From Kribbella sp. ALI-6-A (lineage in GTDB: Bacteria > Actinomycetota > Actinomycetes > Propionibacteriales > Kribbellaceae), in NCBI RefSeq assembly GCF_001984195.1, contig NZ_MTQN01000012.1, forward strand, positions 1,240,001-1,304,000: a stretch of 64,000 nucleotides of DNA. Direction: 5' to 3'. Both the position numbers and the translations under genes were made by a program. Shown in pieces: positions 1 through 10,308 of this stretch. Every line of letters starts with the position of its first letter. Positions within the stretch are counted from its first letter, which is position 1. The notes under the pieces are model-generated. The model made no database searches. It was not told the origin of the DNA and was given only the letters and a program-made list of their open reading frames with translations.

Positions 1-2
1 AC

Positions 3-98
3 GACACGGTTCCGCCGGCACCTCGCGCGGAACCGCCGAGGTCGCCCTGGCCCACCCGGGAGTCCGGGCCACCCGAGTACCCCGCCGGCTCGCGCTGA
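3..98 (+). CDS. Possible C-terminal end of a Pro-rich protein (cut by window start)
   Basis: One plus-strand frame is open from the window edge to a TGA at 96-98 and gives a Pro/Arg-rich tail of about 31 residues ending PPEYPAGSR. Its third codon positions are mostly G or C, as in the real genes of this window, and more so than in the competing frames. Nothing identifies a family. It would converge on the PP2C-like gene that follows. Random open frames this short are common in DNA of this GC content, so the call is weak. Confidence 0.25.
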   Translation, partial: DTVPPAPRAEPPRSPWPTRESGPPEYPAGSR

Positions 99-180
99 CG
101 GCCGGAGGCCGCCGATGAGGTTGTCGGGCGGGCTGAGCGACCGGCCGGGCGAGAGGCGGCCGACGGACCGGCGGCTGCGG

Positions 181-939
181 TCAGCGGAGGCGGCCGAGCA
201 CGGCGGTCGCGTCGTCGTGCCGTTTGCCCCGGAAGCTGCCGTCCGCGGCCGCGACGTCGTACGCCCGGACCCGATCGATCAGCCCGCGCGGTCCGTGCGC
301 CTCGAGCACCGCGACCAGCTCCTCCCAGGAGTGCCCGTACCGCTCGGAGAACCGCGACGCCCCGTCGGTCATCACCGCGAGCGACGCCACCTCGCCGCGG
401 TCCGTCGTACCGGAGACCGCCTCGTACGCCGCCTTCGGCTCGGTGCTCGCCACCCAGAACCCGCCCGGCTGGTTCCGCGCCTTCCGGACCGCCTCCAGCG
501 TGTACTCCGGCAGGTAGTCGATGCGGTCGTCGGCGATCGTCGTCACCCGGCCGTCCGGCGCCCGCAGCACCACCGGCGAGTCCGCCAGCACAAGGTGCTC
601 GACCGTCTCGGCACCCACGCGCACCATCGCGACTGTGGACGAAGGACTGTCCGGATTGGTCAGATCGCACCCCCCGCCGTGCCCGGCGCCGACACCGACG
701 ATCGCCTCCGCGAGCAGATCGGCCAGCGCCGCCCCGGACCGCCCGATCAGCGGAGCGGCCAGCTGCGTCCCGAGCTGCCTGACCAACCAGGTCACGTCGT
801 GCCGGCAGCCCGAGTCCACCCCGGCCGGCGCCGTCGCTCCATCGAGCACGATCACGAAATCCGGCCCTGTGACCACCAGGTCCTCGTTCACTCCCACGAG
901 CCGATCAGGAGCGCCCTCACACACCGACGAGATGTCCAC
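181..939 (-). CDS. PP2C-like protein phosphatase domain protein
   Basis: The protein of about 252 residues has the order of motifs seen in PP2C-type Ser/Thr phosphatases: VNEDLV near the N-terminus, VLDGAT (metal-binding DG), SSTVAMV, LADSPVVL, VMTDGAS and a C-terminal HDDATAV. PP2C enzymes are soluble metal-dependent phosphatases that reverse Ser/Thr kinase signalling. It lies downstream of the epimerase gene on the same strand, so the two may be cotranscribed. I chose the GTG at 939 because it precedes the conserved start of the domain; an in-frame GTG at 978 would add 13 residues and neither has a clear ribosome binding site. The substrate is unknown. Confidence 0.65.
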   Translation of the reverse strand: MDISSVCEGAPDRLVGVNEDLVVTGPDFVIVLDGATAPAGVDSGCRHDVTWLVRQLGTQLAAPLIGRSGAALADLLAEAIVGVGAGHGGGCDLTNPDSPSSTVAMVRVGAETVEHLVLADSPVVLRAPDGRVTTIADDRIDYLPEYTLEAVRKARNQPGGFWVASTEPKAAYEAVSGTTDRGEVASLAVMTDGASRFSERYGHSWEELVAVLEAHGPRGLIDRVRAYDVAAADGSFRGKRHDDATAVLGRLR

Positions 940-1014
940 AGGCCCATTCAACCCGGCTGGTGTTCGCGCCCTCCGCACCGGTTGCCATCGGCCACGAAGC
1001 GGTGGCCGGGTGTG

Positions 1015-1953
1015 CTACGCGTGCGCCTGCTGGGACGTCGCCAGCTCCTGCTCGCGCCCGGCCCAGGTGTCGGCCAGCGACTCGTCGAGCGGAATCCGGC
1101 AGCTCCAGCCGAGCGTCTCCTCGATCAGGTGCGTGTCCGCCTGCTGCCACGGGACCGCGTCCGCCGACGATCCGGCCCGCCGTTTCTCCTCGGCCACCGT
1201 CGCCCCGGTGCCGCTGAGCTCGATCAGCCGCTGCACCACGTCCCGCGCCTGCGCCGCCTGGCCCGACCCGACGTTCAGGACGGGAGGCAGTTGCTCGTCC
1301 GTCACTGCCACCGCGACCACCGCCTCGGCGACGTCGCGGACGTCGACGAAGTCACGCCAGGCCTCCAGGGACCCCAGCTGCAGCGTGTCGGTCGCCTGGA
1401 CCTCCCGCACCACCCGTCCGAGCAGCGTGCTCGCCGGCGAGCCCGGACCACTGAGGTCGAACGACCGGAGCACGACCGCGTCGGCGCCGTTGCGCCGCGT
1501 CCGCAGGACCAACTCCGACCCTGCCAGCTTGGTGTACCCGTACGCCGTGTCCGGCCGAGGCTCGAACTGCTCGTCCTGGCCGGTACCGCGCGGCGCGGCG
1601 CCGTACTCGGCGGCGGAGCCGATCTGGACGAAGCGCGCGTTGTTCGCGGTCCGCTGCATCGCGGAGAGCAGCGCCTCGACCGCGACCACGTTGCCGCGGG
1701 TCAGCGCGACCGGGTCCCCCTCGGTGGTGGCGGCCGCGTTCACGATCACCGTCGGCTTGTACATCGACAGCAGCGCGTCGAGGGCATAGCAGTGCCCGGT
1801 GGCCAGGTCGAACCGCTGATGCGGCTCACCCGTGCTCCGAGTCATCCCGCGGTGCTCGATCCCGCGCTCGGTCAGCAGCGCGCAGATTCGGGTTCCGAGG
1901 AAGCCGCCGGCGCCGAACACCATCACCCGCTCCGATCCGGTCACCGAACTCAT
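1015..1953 (-). CDS. NAD(P)-dependent epimerase/dehydratase (extended SDR)
   Basis: A 312-residue extended short-chain dehydrogenase/reductase. The N-terminal Rossmann motif is GAGGFLGTR and the catalytic pair is in YGYTKLAGSE (Tyr-x3-Lys). VVNVGSG-like and DFVDVRDVAEA segments match the sugar-nucleotide epimerase family, cytoplasmic enzymes acting on NDP-sugars or related alcohols. The start is an ATG. It lies just upstream of the PP2C-like gene on the same strand. The exact substrate cannot be read from the sequence, and no glycan cluster is nearby to help. Confidence 0.8.
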   Translation of the reverse strand: MSSVTGSERVMVFGAGGFLGTRICALLTERGIEHRGMTRSTGEPHQRFDLATGHCYALDALLSMYKPTVIVNAAATTEGDPVALTRGNVVAVEALLSAMQRTANNARFVQIGSAAEYGAAPRGTGQDEQFEPRPDTAYGYTKLAGSELVLRTRRNGADAVVLRSFDLSGPGSPASTLLGRVVREVQATDTLQLGSLEAWRDFVDVRDVAEAVVAVAVTDEQLPPVLNVGSGQAAQARDVVQRLIELSGTGATVAEEKRRAGSSADAVPWQQADTHLIEETLGWSCRIPLDESLADTWAGREQELATSQQAHA

Positions 1954-2052
1954 CTTGCCCGCTGTGCTTGTCGATCTCGGAAACGTTGTCCGTCGAGGTC
2001 GTCACAATGCTGAGTACGAGGGCCCGCCCCGCGGGACCGAGAGGAGACTGCT

Positions 2053-2664
2053 GTGGCCGACCGCCTGCACGGGCGCCGAGCGCCCGCGACCGAGTCCACC
2101 GTCCGGGACTGGGACGACGCCGACCCGTCCGGCCGGACCTTCACCCGGGTGCTGTTCCTGGACTGTGACATGACCGAGATGGCGAACGTCGGCGGTGTGT
2201 TCGAGGAGTGCACGTTCCGCGGCGTGCGGTTCAACGCCTCGACCCACACCGACGCGGCGTTCGTGAACTGCACGTTCGTGCGCTGCTCGTTCTTCGACAC
2301 CACGCTGACCCGCTGCAAGCTGATGGGCAGCTTCTTCGACGACTGCACCTACAACCTGCTGAAGGCCGAAGGCGGCGACTGGTCGTTCACCGGTCTGCCC
2401 GGCGCGGACCTGCGCGGCGTGGAGTTGACCGGCACCAAGTTGCGCGAGGCCGACCTGACCGGCCTGCGCGCCGCGAAGGCCACCCTGCGCAACGTCGATC
2501 TGTCCGGCGCGATGCTGCAGCGCGCCGATCTGACCGGCGCCGATCTGCGTGGCTCGGACCTTTCGTCGCTCGATCCGCTCACCGTCCAGCTCCGTGGTGC
2601 GATCATCGATCTGCCCCAGGCGATGGCCGTCGCCCAGTCGCTGGGGCTCGATGTGCGGCCGTGA
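2053..2664 (+). CDS. Pentapeptide-repeat protein
   Basis: A 203-residue protein starting with GTG, with a strong GAGAGGAG ribosome binding site about 7 bases upstream. From about residue 40 onward it follows the A(D/N)LxX five-residue periodicity, clearest in the C-terminal half (ADLRGVEL, ADLTGLRA, VDLSGAML, ADLTGADL). These repeats fold as a right-handed four-sided beta helix. Some family members (MfpA, Qnr) mimic DNA and bind gyrase; this one lies about 11 kb from gyrA but no sequence feature proves that role. Several Cys residues in the first half alternate with hydrophobic positions of the same repeat. A DnaA-box-rich palindrome starts just after its stop codon. Confidence 0.8.
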   Translation: MADRLHGRRAPATESTVRDWDDADPSGRTFTRVLFLDCDMTEMANVGGVFEECTFRGVRFNASTHTDAAFVNCTFVRCSFFDTTLTRCKLMGSFFDDCTYNLLKAEGGDWSFTGLPGADLRGVELTGTKLREADLTGLRAAKATLRNVDLSGAMLQRADLTGADLRGSDLSSLDPLTVQLRGAIIDLPQAMAVAQSLGLDVRP

Positions 2665-2665
2665 C

Positions 2666-2719
2666 TGTGGACGATGCGAAAGTTATCCCCCGATTCGTCC
2701 ACAACCTGTGGATAACTTT
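2666..2719. promoter_or_regulatory. Cluster of DnaA-box-like sequences inside a long inverted repeat
   Basis: Between two convergent genes. TGTGGACGA (2666-2674), TCGTCCACA (2695-2703) and a perfect TGTGGATAA (2707-2715, reverse of TTATCCACA) lie within 50 bases; a weaker TTATCCCCC is at 2683. A perfect 10-bp inverted repeat (AAAGTTATCC at 2679-2688, GGATAACTTT at 2710-2719) encloses two of them. It could be a DnaA-binding site away from oriC, a bidirectional transcription terminator, or both. Confidence 0.5.
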
Positions 2720-2764
2720 GTACTCTCCGTGGTGGGGTGAGGAAGCGGACCGCTGATCGGTGAC

Positions 2765-3409
2765 TCAGCGCAGCCGAGCGACCGGCCGGAGCCGATTCGA
2801 CCGCAGCAGCTTCGCGGGCCGGGTGCTGACACCGGTACGACGGTGCCGCGCCGCCGGCCGGCCACGAACTGCCAGCACCGCGGCGTGCTCCACGACGTAC
2901 TCCGGCCTGCTGAGCGGCTGGATCCGGAGGAGCGCTTGCAGTCCTGCGACGAGCCCGACACCGACGAAGGCGCCGAAGGTGTTCGCGATCAGGTCGTGCA
3001 GCTGGCAGGACCGGCCGAGCTGGGGGATCAGCGCCTGGACGGCTTCGACCGAGGCCGACAGGCCGATGCCCGCCGCGATCCCGTCGGCCGGACGGCCGCT
3101 CGCCAGCGTCAGCAGGCCCGCCGCCGGGACGAAGAGCACCACGTTCAGCAGCCCCTGGATCGAGGTGAGCCCGCCGGTCGTGGTCAGGTGCGTACCGCAG
3201 GCGCCGAGTCCGCCGAGAGTGTGTGGCGTCGGACTCAGGGTTGCCGCCAGCACCAGCGCGAACCCGGCCGGCAGCGACAGCGATGCCAGCCGGGGAACGG
3301 GCGGGTCGGCGCGCCGCCGTACCGCCGAGACGGCGATCGGAATCGCCATCCCGGTGAGAACGAGCCACGTGTCCAGCAGGTGCGGGATACCGCGATAGGT
3401 CTCGAGCAC
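2765..3409 (-). CDS. VanZ-like membrane protein
   Basis: A 214-residue protein with about five hydrophobic segments. The family signature is visible in the middle: NVVLFVPAAGLL, then SVEAVQALIPQLGRSCQLHDLIANTFGA. VanZ-like proteins are integral membrane proteins of unknown biochemical role; the founding member gives low-level teicoplanin resistance. The C-terminal 45 residues are basic and probably cytoplasmic. The gene converges on the pentapeptide-repeat gene and is divergent from the AraC-type regulator. Confidence 0.8.
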   Translation of the reverse strand: MLETYRGIPHLLDTWLVLTGMAIPIAVSAVRRRADPPVPRLASLSLPAGFALVLAATLSPTPHTLGGLGACGTHLTTTGGLTSIQGLLNVVLFVPAAGLLTLASGRPADGIAAGIGLSASVEAVQALIPQLGRSCQLHDLIANTFGAFVGVGLVAGLQALLRIQPLSRPEYVVEHAAVLAVRGRPAARHRRTGVSTRPAKLLRSNRLRPVARLR

Positions 3410-3712
3410 CGATCCTCCGTCGTCGAACGGCCCACGCGCGCCCGACCGGACCCCGCGCGATTCACAACGTCAGTGGTTCATTGTGAAACTTTCCTCATCA
3501 GACGATCAGGGGACGGCTCGTCCGCTCGCCAGCCCCCTGCGGACATCTGCACGCACCCGCAAGCAAACGGAGGTCGCCTCGTGACAATCCGTGGCCGAAA
3601 CGTCACGCCATTCGTGGCCCAAGGCAACATCCATCCGGCCGGCCGCCGCGGTCGCGAATCCTGGAACGCTCGGCGCTCGACCGTGGACTGCCGTGATGGG
3701 AGGATTTCGGGC
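3410..3712. other. Divergent intergenic region, VanZ / AraC
   Basis: No gene seen in these 303 bases apart from a possible N-terminal extension of the AraC-type regulator. It must hold the promoters of two divergent units. A 7-bp inverted repeat TTCACAA (3461-3467) / TTGTGAA (3481-3487) is a candidate operator. A GGAGG with ideal spacing precedes a GTG at 3581 that is in frame with the regulator. Confidence 0.35.
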
Positions 3713-4156
<444 letters not shown>

Positions 4157-4161
4157 AGGCC

Positions 4162-4569
4162 ATGGACATCACCATCGACGCAAGCTTCCTGCCGCAGGAC
4201 GACCCCGAGGCCGCGATCGCCTTCTACCGCGACGCGCTCGGCTTCGAGGTCCGCAAGGACGTCGGCCAAGGCACCATGCGCTGGATCACGGTCGGCCCGC
4301 CCAACCAGCCGGACACCGCGATCGTGCTGCACCCGCCGCTGGTCGAGCCCGGCCTCACCGACGACGAACGAAAGACCATCACCGAGATGATGGCCAAGGG
4401 CACCTTCGCCACGATCGTGCTGGCCACCAAGGACCTCGACGGGCTGTTCGACAAGGTCCAGGCCACCGGCGCCGAGGTGATCCAGGAGCCGACCGACCAG
4501 CCGTACGGCGTGCGCGACTGCGCGTTCCGCGACCCGGCCGGCAACCACGTCCGCATCAACCAGGCCTGA
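4162..4569 (+). CDS. VOC family (glyoxalase/dioxygenase fold) protein
   Basis: A 135-residue single-module vicinal-oxygen-chelate protein: it begins MDITIDASFLPQDDPEAAIAF followed by YRDALGF, and ends RDPAGNHVRINQA, the typical metal-site Glu region being degenerate. VOC proteins include glyoxalases, ring-cleaving dioxygenases and antibiotic-binding proteins. It sits between a dedicated AraC-type regulator and a UvrA paralogue, which suggests a stress or drug-response module. I started at the ATG 6 bases after the regulator's stop rather than the upstream in-frame ATG inside the regulator. Confidence 0.85.
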   Translation: MDITIDASFLPQDDPEAAIAFYRDALGFEVRKDVGQGTMRWITVGPPNQPDTAIVLHPPLVEPGLTDDERKTITEMMAKGTFATIVLATKDLDGLFDKVQATGAEVIQEPTDQPYGVRDCAFRDPAGNHVRINQA

Positions 4570-4601
4570 TCCAGCCGCCGTACCAGACCGACGGAGCACC
4601 G

Positions 4602-7034
<2,433 letters not shown>

Positions 7035-7070
7035 GCGACCGCCGCGCGCCGGGCCGGCGCCGACGTGATT

Positions 7071-7096
7071 CCCGCACACCGCAGGTGGTGTGCGGG
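7071..7096 (+). terminator. Hairpin after the UvrA-like gene
   Basis: A perfect 10-bp stem, CCCGCACACC (7071-7080) with GGTGTGCGGG (7087-7096), around a 6-base loop, 36 bases after the UvrA-like stop codon. There is no T-run, as is usual for hairpin terminators in high-GC actinobacteria. Confidence 0.6.
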
Positions 7097-7131
7097 AGTC
7101 GATGCCCCTGCTGCTCCGTCACACTGACGCC

Positions 7132-7443
7132 ATGGGCCCACCGGCGTTCGCGATCGTGCTCGTGATCGCGCTGATCATCAGCGCCCAACTCGCCGTGATG
7201 CTGGACCGCGGTCGCACTCTCTCCCAACGCCTCCGAGACCTCGGCACCGGCGGCGACGCCTTCGGCCTCCTGTACATCGCGATGCTCGTGCTCGGCCCCA
7301 CCGGCACCCTCCTCGGCAGCCTCCTCGCCCACCCCGGCCCCGGCGCAGCCGCAGGCCTCGCCCTCGCCGTCCTCACCTGGCTCGCAGCCGTCGTACTGGC
7401 CCACCGACACCGACCGGGCCCCGGAAGGCACGCCTCGAGCTGA
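7132..7443 (+). CDS. Small membrane protein, unknown function
   Basis: A 103-residue protein with three predicted membrane segments: AFAIVLVIALIISAQLAVML, then FGLLYIAMLVLGPTGTLLGSLL, then AGLALAVLTWLAAVVLA. It ends in a short basic His/Arg tail. I used the ATG at 7132, which starts directly at the first membrane segment; an upstream ATG at 7102 would lie just after the terminator hairpin. No family recognised. It is followed after 13 bases by the NUDIX gene on the same strand. Confidence 0.55.
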   Translation: MGPPAFAIVLVIALIISAQLAVMLDRGRTLSQRLRDLGTGGDAFGLLYIAMLVLGPTGTLLGSLLAHPGPGAAAGLALAVLTWLAAVVLAHRHRPGPGRHASS

Positions 7444-7456
7444 CTTACGCGGCGCT

Positions 7457-7879
7457 GTGAAACCCACCAAGCACTTCGGCGTCTACGCGCTGTGGCGGCA
7501 GGATGCGCGCATCGTTCTGGTCCGGAAGGCCCGCGGCCCGTACTCGGGCCTGCTCGACCTCCCGGGCGGCTCACCCGAGCGCGGCGAGTCCGAACTCGTC
7601 ACGCTGCGCCGTGAGCTGCGGGAGGAGTGCGGGGTGGAACTCGCGCGAGTCCTCGCCGGCACTGCCTTCGAGTTCCACGTCGACAGGGACTCCGCCGGCC
7701 GCCCGATCGACTTCACGCACACCGGCGTCATCTCGCACGTGGAGGTCTCGGGCCCCGTCGTCCACGACATCACCGCAGAGGACGTGCGCGGCGCGGTCCT
7801 CGCGACCGCGGCCGACTCGGCGCTGTTCTCGCCGCTGGTGCTCCAAGCACTCCGCCATTTCCCCGACCTCATCCCGTGA
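7457..7879 (+). CDS. NUDIX hydrolase
   Basis: A 140-residue cytoplasmic protein with a complete Nudix box at residues 38-60: Gly38, Glu44, Arg52-Glu53-Leu54, Glu56-Glu57, Gly59-Val60. These enzymes cleave nucleoside diphosphates linked to another group, using Mg2+ held by the box glutamates. The GTG start is 13 bases after the preceding small membrane protein. The substrate cannot be deduced. It converges on the gene that ends at 7891. Confidence 0.88.
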   Translation: MKPTKHFGVYALWRQDARIVLVRKARGPYSGLLDLPGGSPERGESELVTLRRELREECGVELARVLAGTAFEFHVDRDSAGRPIDFTHTGVISHVEVSGPVVHDITAEDVRGAVLATAADSALFSPLVLQALRHFPDLIP

Positions 7880-7890
7880 GCCTCGGCGGT

Positions 7891-8328
7891 TCACGTGTCG
7901 TACTCGAGCCCGTCCCACGGCTCGTAGTACGCGATGAAGTCCCCGGGCTCGATGTTGATCGAGTACTCACCCTCGAACTGCTGGACCACCCAGCCGAAGG
8001 TCACACCGCCGACGTCCTCGGCGAACGGCTCGACCTCGATCGGCTCCAGGACGTAGTCGCCGAGCTCCGCCAGCCGGGCAGCGACCAGCCCGTCGTCATC
8101 GGCCGGCGCCGCCTGGCCCGGAGGCAGGCCCGCAGGACGCCCGACCTCGTCGATCCGCACCTCGTCGAACGTCCCGTCGGCCTTCCACAGGAACAGCCCG
8201 ACGAACGCCGACTCCTTGGCGAACAGCTCGTCGCTCAGGAAGAACCTCCGCCCGTCACCGGCGGTCCCGGCGTACGGCACGTGGTAGTCGTCCGGAACGA
8301 TCGTGAAACGGATTGGTGCTTGGGCCAT
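7891..8328 (-). CDS. Conserved hypothetical protein, acidic
   Basis: A 145-residue protein starting MAQAPIRFTIVPDDYHVPYAGTA and unusually rich in Asp and Glu (for example EVEPFAEDVGGVTF and YYEPWDGLEYDT at the C-terminus). No membrane segment and no motif that I recognise. Third codon positions and the clean start support it as a real gene. It converges on the NUDIX gene and is divergent from the YciI-like gene, so it is probably transcribed alone. Confidence 0.6.
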   Translation of the reverse strand: MAQAPIRFTIVPDDYHVPYAGTAGDGRRFFLSDELFAKESAFVGLFLWKADGTFDEVRIDEVGRPAGLPPGQAAPADDDGLVAARLAELGDYVLEPIEVEPFAEDVGGVTFGWVVQQFEGEYSINIEPGDFIAYYEPWDGLEYDT

Positions 8329-8476
8329 GCCAACTCCTCCATCCGGGCGGACTGCCTGACATCAACCGCCGCGTACGCTCCGCCACGTGGCGAACCACCT
8401 TTGTCGGATCCACCGACCGCCGTTCGTAGCGTAGATGGAGGCGGACAGCGGGTCCGCTCGAGCCGAAGGAGCAGTT

Positions 8477-8830
8477 ATGCCCGAGTACCTTCTCTACTTC
8501 AACCAGCAGTGGGTGGGCGACCACAGCGAGGAGTGGATCCGCAGCCGGTCGCCACTCGCGGCGGCGGTCGTGGAAGAGATGAAGGCCGCCGGCGTCTACG
8601 TCTTCGCCGGGGGACTCGAGGTGGACGGCCCGATCTACAGCGTCGACCCCACCGCCGACGACGTCATGATCACCGACGGACCGTACGTCGAGAGCAAGGA
8701 GTTCCTGGGCGGGTTCACAGTGGTGACCGTGCCGGACGACGAGACCGCGAAGTTCTGGGCGGGCAAGATCGCGGAAGGCTGCGGCTGGCCACACGAGGTC
8801 CGCCGCTTCGGACAGCTGCCGGCCGAGTGA
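8477..8830 (+). CDS. YciI/DGPF-domain protein
   Basis: A 117-residue protein with the YCII-related pattern: MPEYLLYF at the start, a central GGLEVDGPIYSV, then ITDGPYVESKEFLGGFTVVTV, the DGPF-type signature with the following ESKE. The fold is a ferredoxin-like dimer; biochemical role is unknown for most members, which in actinobacteria are often near ECF sigma factors (not here). The ATG at 8477 has GAAGGAG 6 bases upstream, so the longer in-frame ATG at 8435 was rejected. Confidence 0.82.
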   Translation: MPEYLLYFNQQWVGDHSEEWIRSRSPLAAAVVEEMKAAGVYVFAGGLEVDGPIYSVDPTADDVMITDGPYVESKEFLGGFTVVTVPDDETAKFWAGKIAEGCGWPHEVRRFGQLPAE

Positions 8831-8869
8831 GACCGGGCGTGCGCTTGCCGAACACCGCCTGACGATCGA

Positions 8870-8915
8870 CCGCGACCTCATCGGGAAGCGTCTGCCGCTC
8901 CAGATGAGGTCGCGG
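8870..8915. terminator. Inverted repeat downstream of the YciI-like gene
   Basis: Perfect 13-bp arms (8870-8882 and 8903-8915; inner part CGCGACCTCATC / GATGAGGTCGCG) separated by 20 bases, 39 bases after the stop. It could terminate transcription from either side, since the genes flanking 8831-9115 converge. The rest of this 285-base gap contains no gene. Confidence 0.45.
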
Positions 8916-9022
8916 ATACGCGGCACTCACCACCGTGAGCCGCTGACGGCCGATCGCACAGGTTCGACCTTCAGGGGATCGATTCCTTGCCCGTGCCGAA
9001 GTGCCAAGAAAACACCAAGCGT

Positions 9023-9063
9023 GGGCTCGACCGGTTGCGCCCCATGAATGACCGGTTGAGCCC
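9023..9063. repeat. Second inverted repeat in the convergent gap
   Basis: Arms at 9023-9035 and 9051-9063 (GGGCTCGACCGGT against ACCGGTTGAGCCC) pair with one mismatch around a 15-base loop, about 53 bases downstream of the end of the acetyltransferase gene on the minus strand. Probably that gene's terminator. Confidence 0.4.
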
Positions 9064-9115
9064 GCTGGCACGTTCTCGTTAGGGCACGCGGAGGGCACGC
9101 GATGTCCTGACCGGG

Positions 9116-9679
9116 TCAGGGGCTCGTGGGCCATTCTTCGCGGAGCAATGCGTAGGTGAAGCCGTCGTGCCAAGTGCCATCGCGGTGCAGAGCAGTGGAA
9201 CGGCTGTGTTCTTCACGGCGCAGACCAAGGCGTTCCATGAGACGCCACGACGCGGTGTTATCGGCGAAGCATCCGGCGTGAATCCGCCGCAGCTTGAGCT
9301 GGTCGAAGCACAGTCCAATGGTGGCTCTGACGGCTTCGGTGGCGTAGCCCTGTCCTCCGTATGTCGGGTCGAACATCCATCCAAGTTCGGCCTCCAAGCC
9401 CTTGGCGTGGATCGTGACGTCCATCTGCGCCCAACTGTCGCGCGGCATGACCATGATGTGACCGATGACCGTGGAGGCAAGACGAACCATGACGTGCCTG
9501 GTGTTGCTCGACTTGTCCTCCATCGCGTCGCGGAGTTCGTCGCGCGTGCGCGGTGCCCAGCCGAGCCAGTGCTGGACCTGGGGGAGCTGTTCGTAGGCCC
9601 ACAAGGCATCCAGATCGTCTGGCTTGTAGCCGCGTAGAGATAGACGTTCGGTGCTTACTGGCCACTCGATGGGCGTCAC
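9116..9679 (-). CDS. GNAT acetyltransferase, RimJ/RimL type
   Basis: A 187-residue GNAT protein of the RimL-like group: it starts with WPVSTERLSLRGYKPDD, has the acetyl-CoA loop region around DPTYGGQGYATEAVRATIG and the C-terminal ADNTASWRLMERLGLRRE, the classic N-x-x-S motif that closes the domain. Such enzymes acetylate protein N-termini or small molecules in the cytoplasm. Its base composition and codon use are visibly less GC-biased than the neighbours (for example TTGAGCTGGTCGAAG-like runs), which may reflect transfer. Substrate unknown. Confidence 0.85.
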   Translation of the reverse strand: MTPIEWPVSTERLSLRGYKPDDLDALWAYEQLPQVQHWLGWAPRTRDELRDAMEDKSSNTRHVMVRLASTVIGHIMVMPRDSWAQMDVTIHAKGLEAELGWMFDPTYGGQGYATEAVRATIGLCFDQLKLRRIHAGCFADNTASWRLMERLGLRREEHSRSTALHRDGTWHDGFTYALLREEWPTSP

Positions 9680-9857
9680 CCGGAGAGGTTAGCCAGATCG
9701 CGGTGTGTCCGGTCAGTTCGATCTCCACAAGGGGCTAACCGGCGGTCAGACGCCAGACACATCCGTCTGTGGCGGTTGGGATCGCGTGGAAATCGCTAGC
9801 CGGGTTGCAGGCGTTGGGAATCAGCCGCTGTAGCTCTGACCTGCGGAAACGTTGCGG

Positions 9858-9930
9858 TGGAGACGAGGGGACTCGAACCCCTAACCCCTGCCTTGCAAAG
9901 GCAGTGCTCTGCCAGTTGAGCTACGCCCCC
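9858..9930 (-). tRNA. tRNA-Ala (anticodon UGC)
   Basis: The minus strand folds as a full cloverleaf: acceptor GGGGGCG / CGTCTCC, D arm GCTC-GAGC, anticodon stem CTGCC/GGCAG with loop TTTGCAA (anticodon TGC), and T arm GGGGTTCGAGTCCCC. The acceptor contains the G3:U70 wobble pair that identifies alanine tRNAs. After discriminator A73 the genome reads CCG, so CCA is not encoded and must be added by the enzyme at 54913-56397. Confidence 0.95.
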
Positions 9931-9940
9931 GTGGGGGTGT

Positions 9941-10072
9941 TCAGCGGCCCGGGGTGACCGGGTCGACGGCCTCGGCCCAGAGGTCCTGCTCGGCGCGGGC
10001 CTGCTGGGACTTCTTGTAGACGAAGTATCCACCGACGCTCGCCAGCAGTACCAGCAGAATCTTCTTCAGCAC
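9941..10072 (-). CDS. DLW-39 family small protein
   Basis: A 43-residue protein: a hydrophobic start (LKKILLVLLASVGGYFVYKK) followed by SQQARAEQDLWAEAVDP and a short tail. The central DLW and the size match the actinobacterial DLW-39 family, small proteins of unknown function found beside the gyrA region. It starts with GTG (10070-10072) after an AAGGAG. One membrane segment, probably N-out or a membrane-anchored peptide. It lies between the tRNA-Ile and tRNA-Ala genes on the same strand. Confidence 0.8.
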   Translation of the reverse strand: MLKKILLVLLASVGGYFVYKKSQQARAEQDLWAEAVDPVTPGR

Positions 10073-10107
10073 CGGGACTCCTTGGATCGGCGTCGATCAG
10101 GGTGTTG

Positions 10108-10181
10108 TGGGCCTAACTGGACTTGAACCAGTGACCTCTGCCTTATCAGGGCAGCGCTCTAACCGTCTGAGCTATAGGCCC
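10108..10181 (-). tRNA. tRNA-Ile (anticodon GAU)
   Basis: The minus strand gives acceptor GGGCCTA / TAGGCCC, D arm GCTC-GAGC, anticodon stem with CTGCCCTGATAAGGGCAG (anticodon GAT) and T arm CTGGTTCAAGTCCAG. Discriminator A73 is followed by CAA, so the CCA end is not encoded. It lies downstream of the gyrBA operon, the usual actinobacterial position. Confidence 0.95.
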
Positions 10182-10250
10182 GCACTCGCGGGGTCGAACC
10201 CTCGAACCCCGGAGAGATTACCGTACTCCGGCCCCGAGTCCCAAACCGGT

Positions 10251-10281
10251 TCCGATCGGGCCTTCGGCAGGCCCGATCGGA
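10251..10281 (-). terminator. Terminator hairpin of the gyrB-gyrA-DUF3566 operon
   Basis: Perfect 12-bp stem, TCCGATCGGGCC (10251-10262) with GGCCCGATCGGA (10270-10281), around a 7-base loop, 27 bases beyond the stop of the DUF3566 gene. It separates that operon from the tRNA-Ile gene. Confidence 0.7.
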
Positions 10282-10308
10282 GGCGGTCGGACAGCGGCCG
10301 GCTGCCGG

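Noticed and set aside
115-2013. 632-codon plus-strand open frame over the PP2C-like and epimerase genes
   Set aside because: It is Arg/Pro-rich, has no family match, and is the antisense shadow of two well-supported minus-strand genes. Long antisense frames are common at this GC content.
9680-9857. Mobile-element attachment site beside tRNA-Ala
   Set aside because: No duplicated tRNA 3' end, integrase or element boundary was found in the window.
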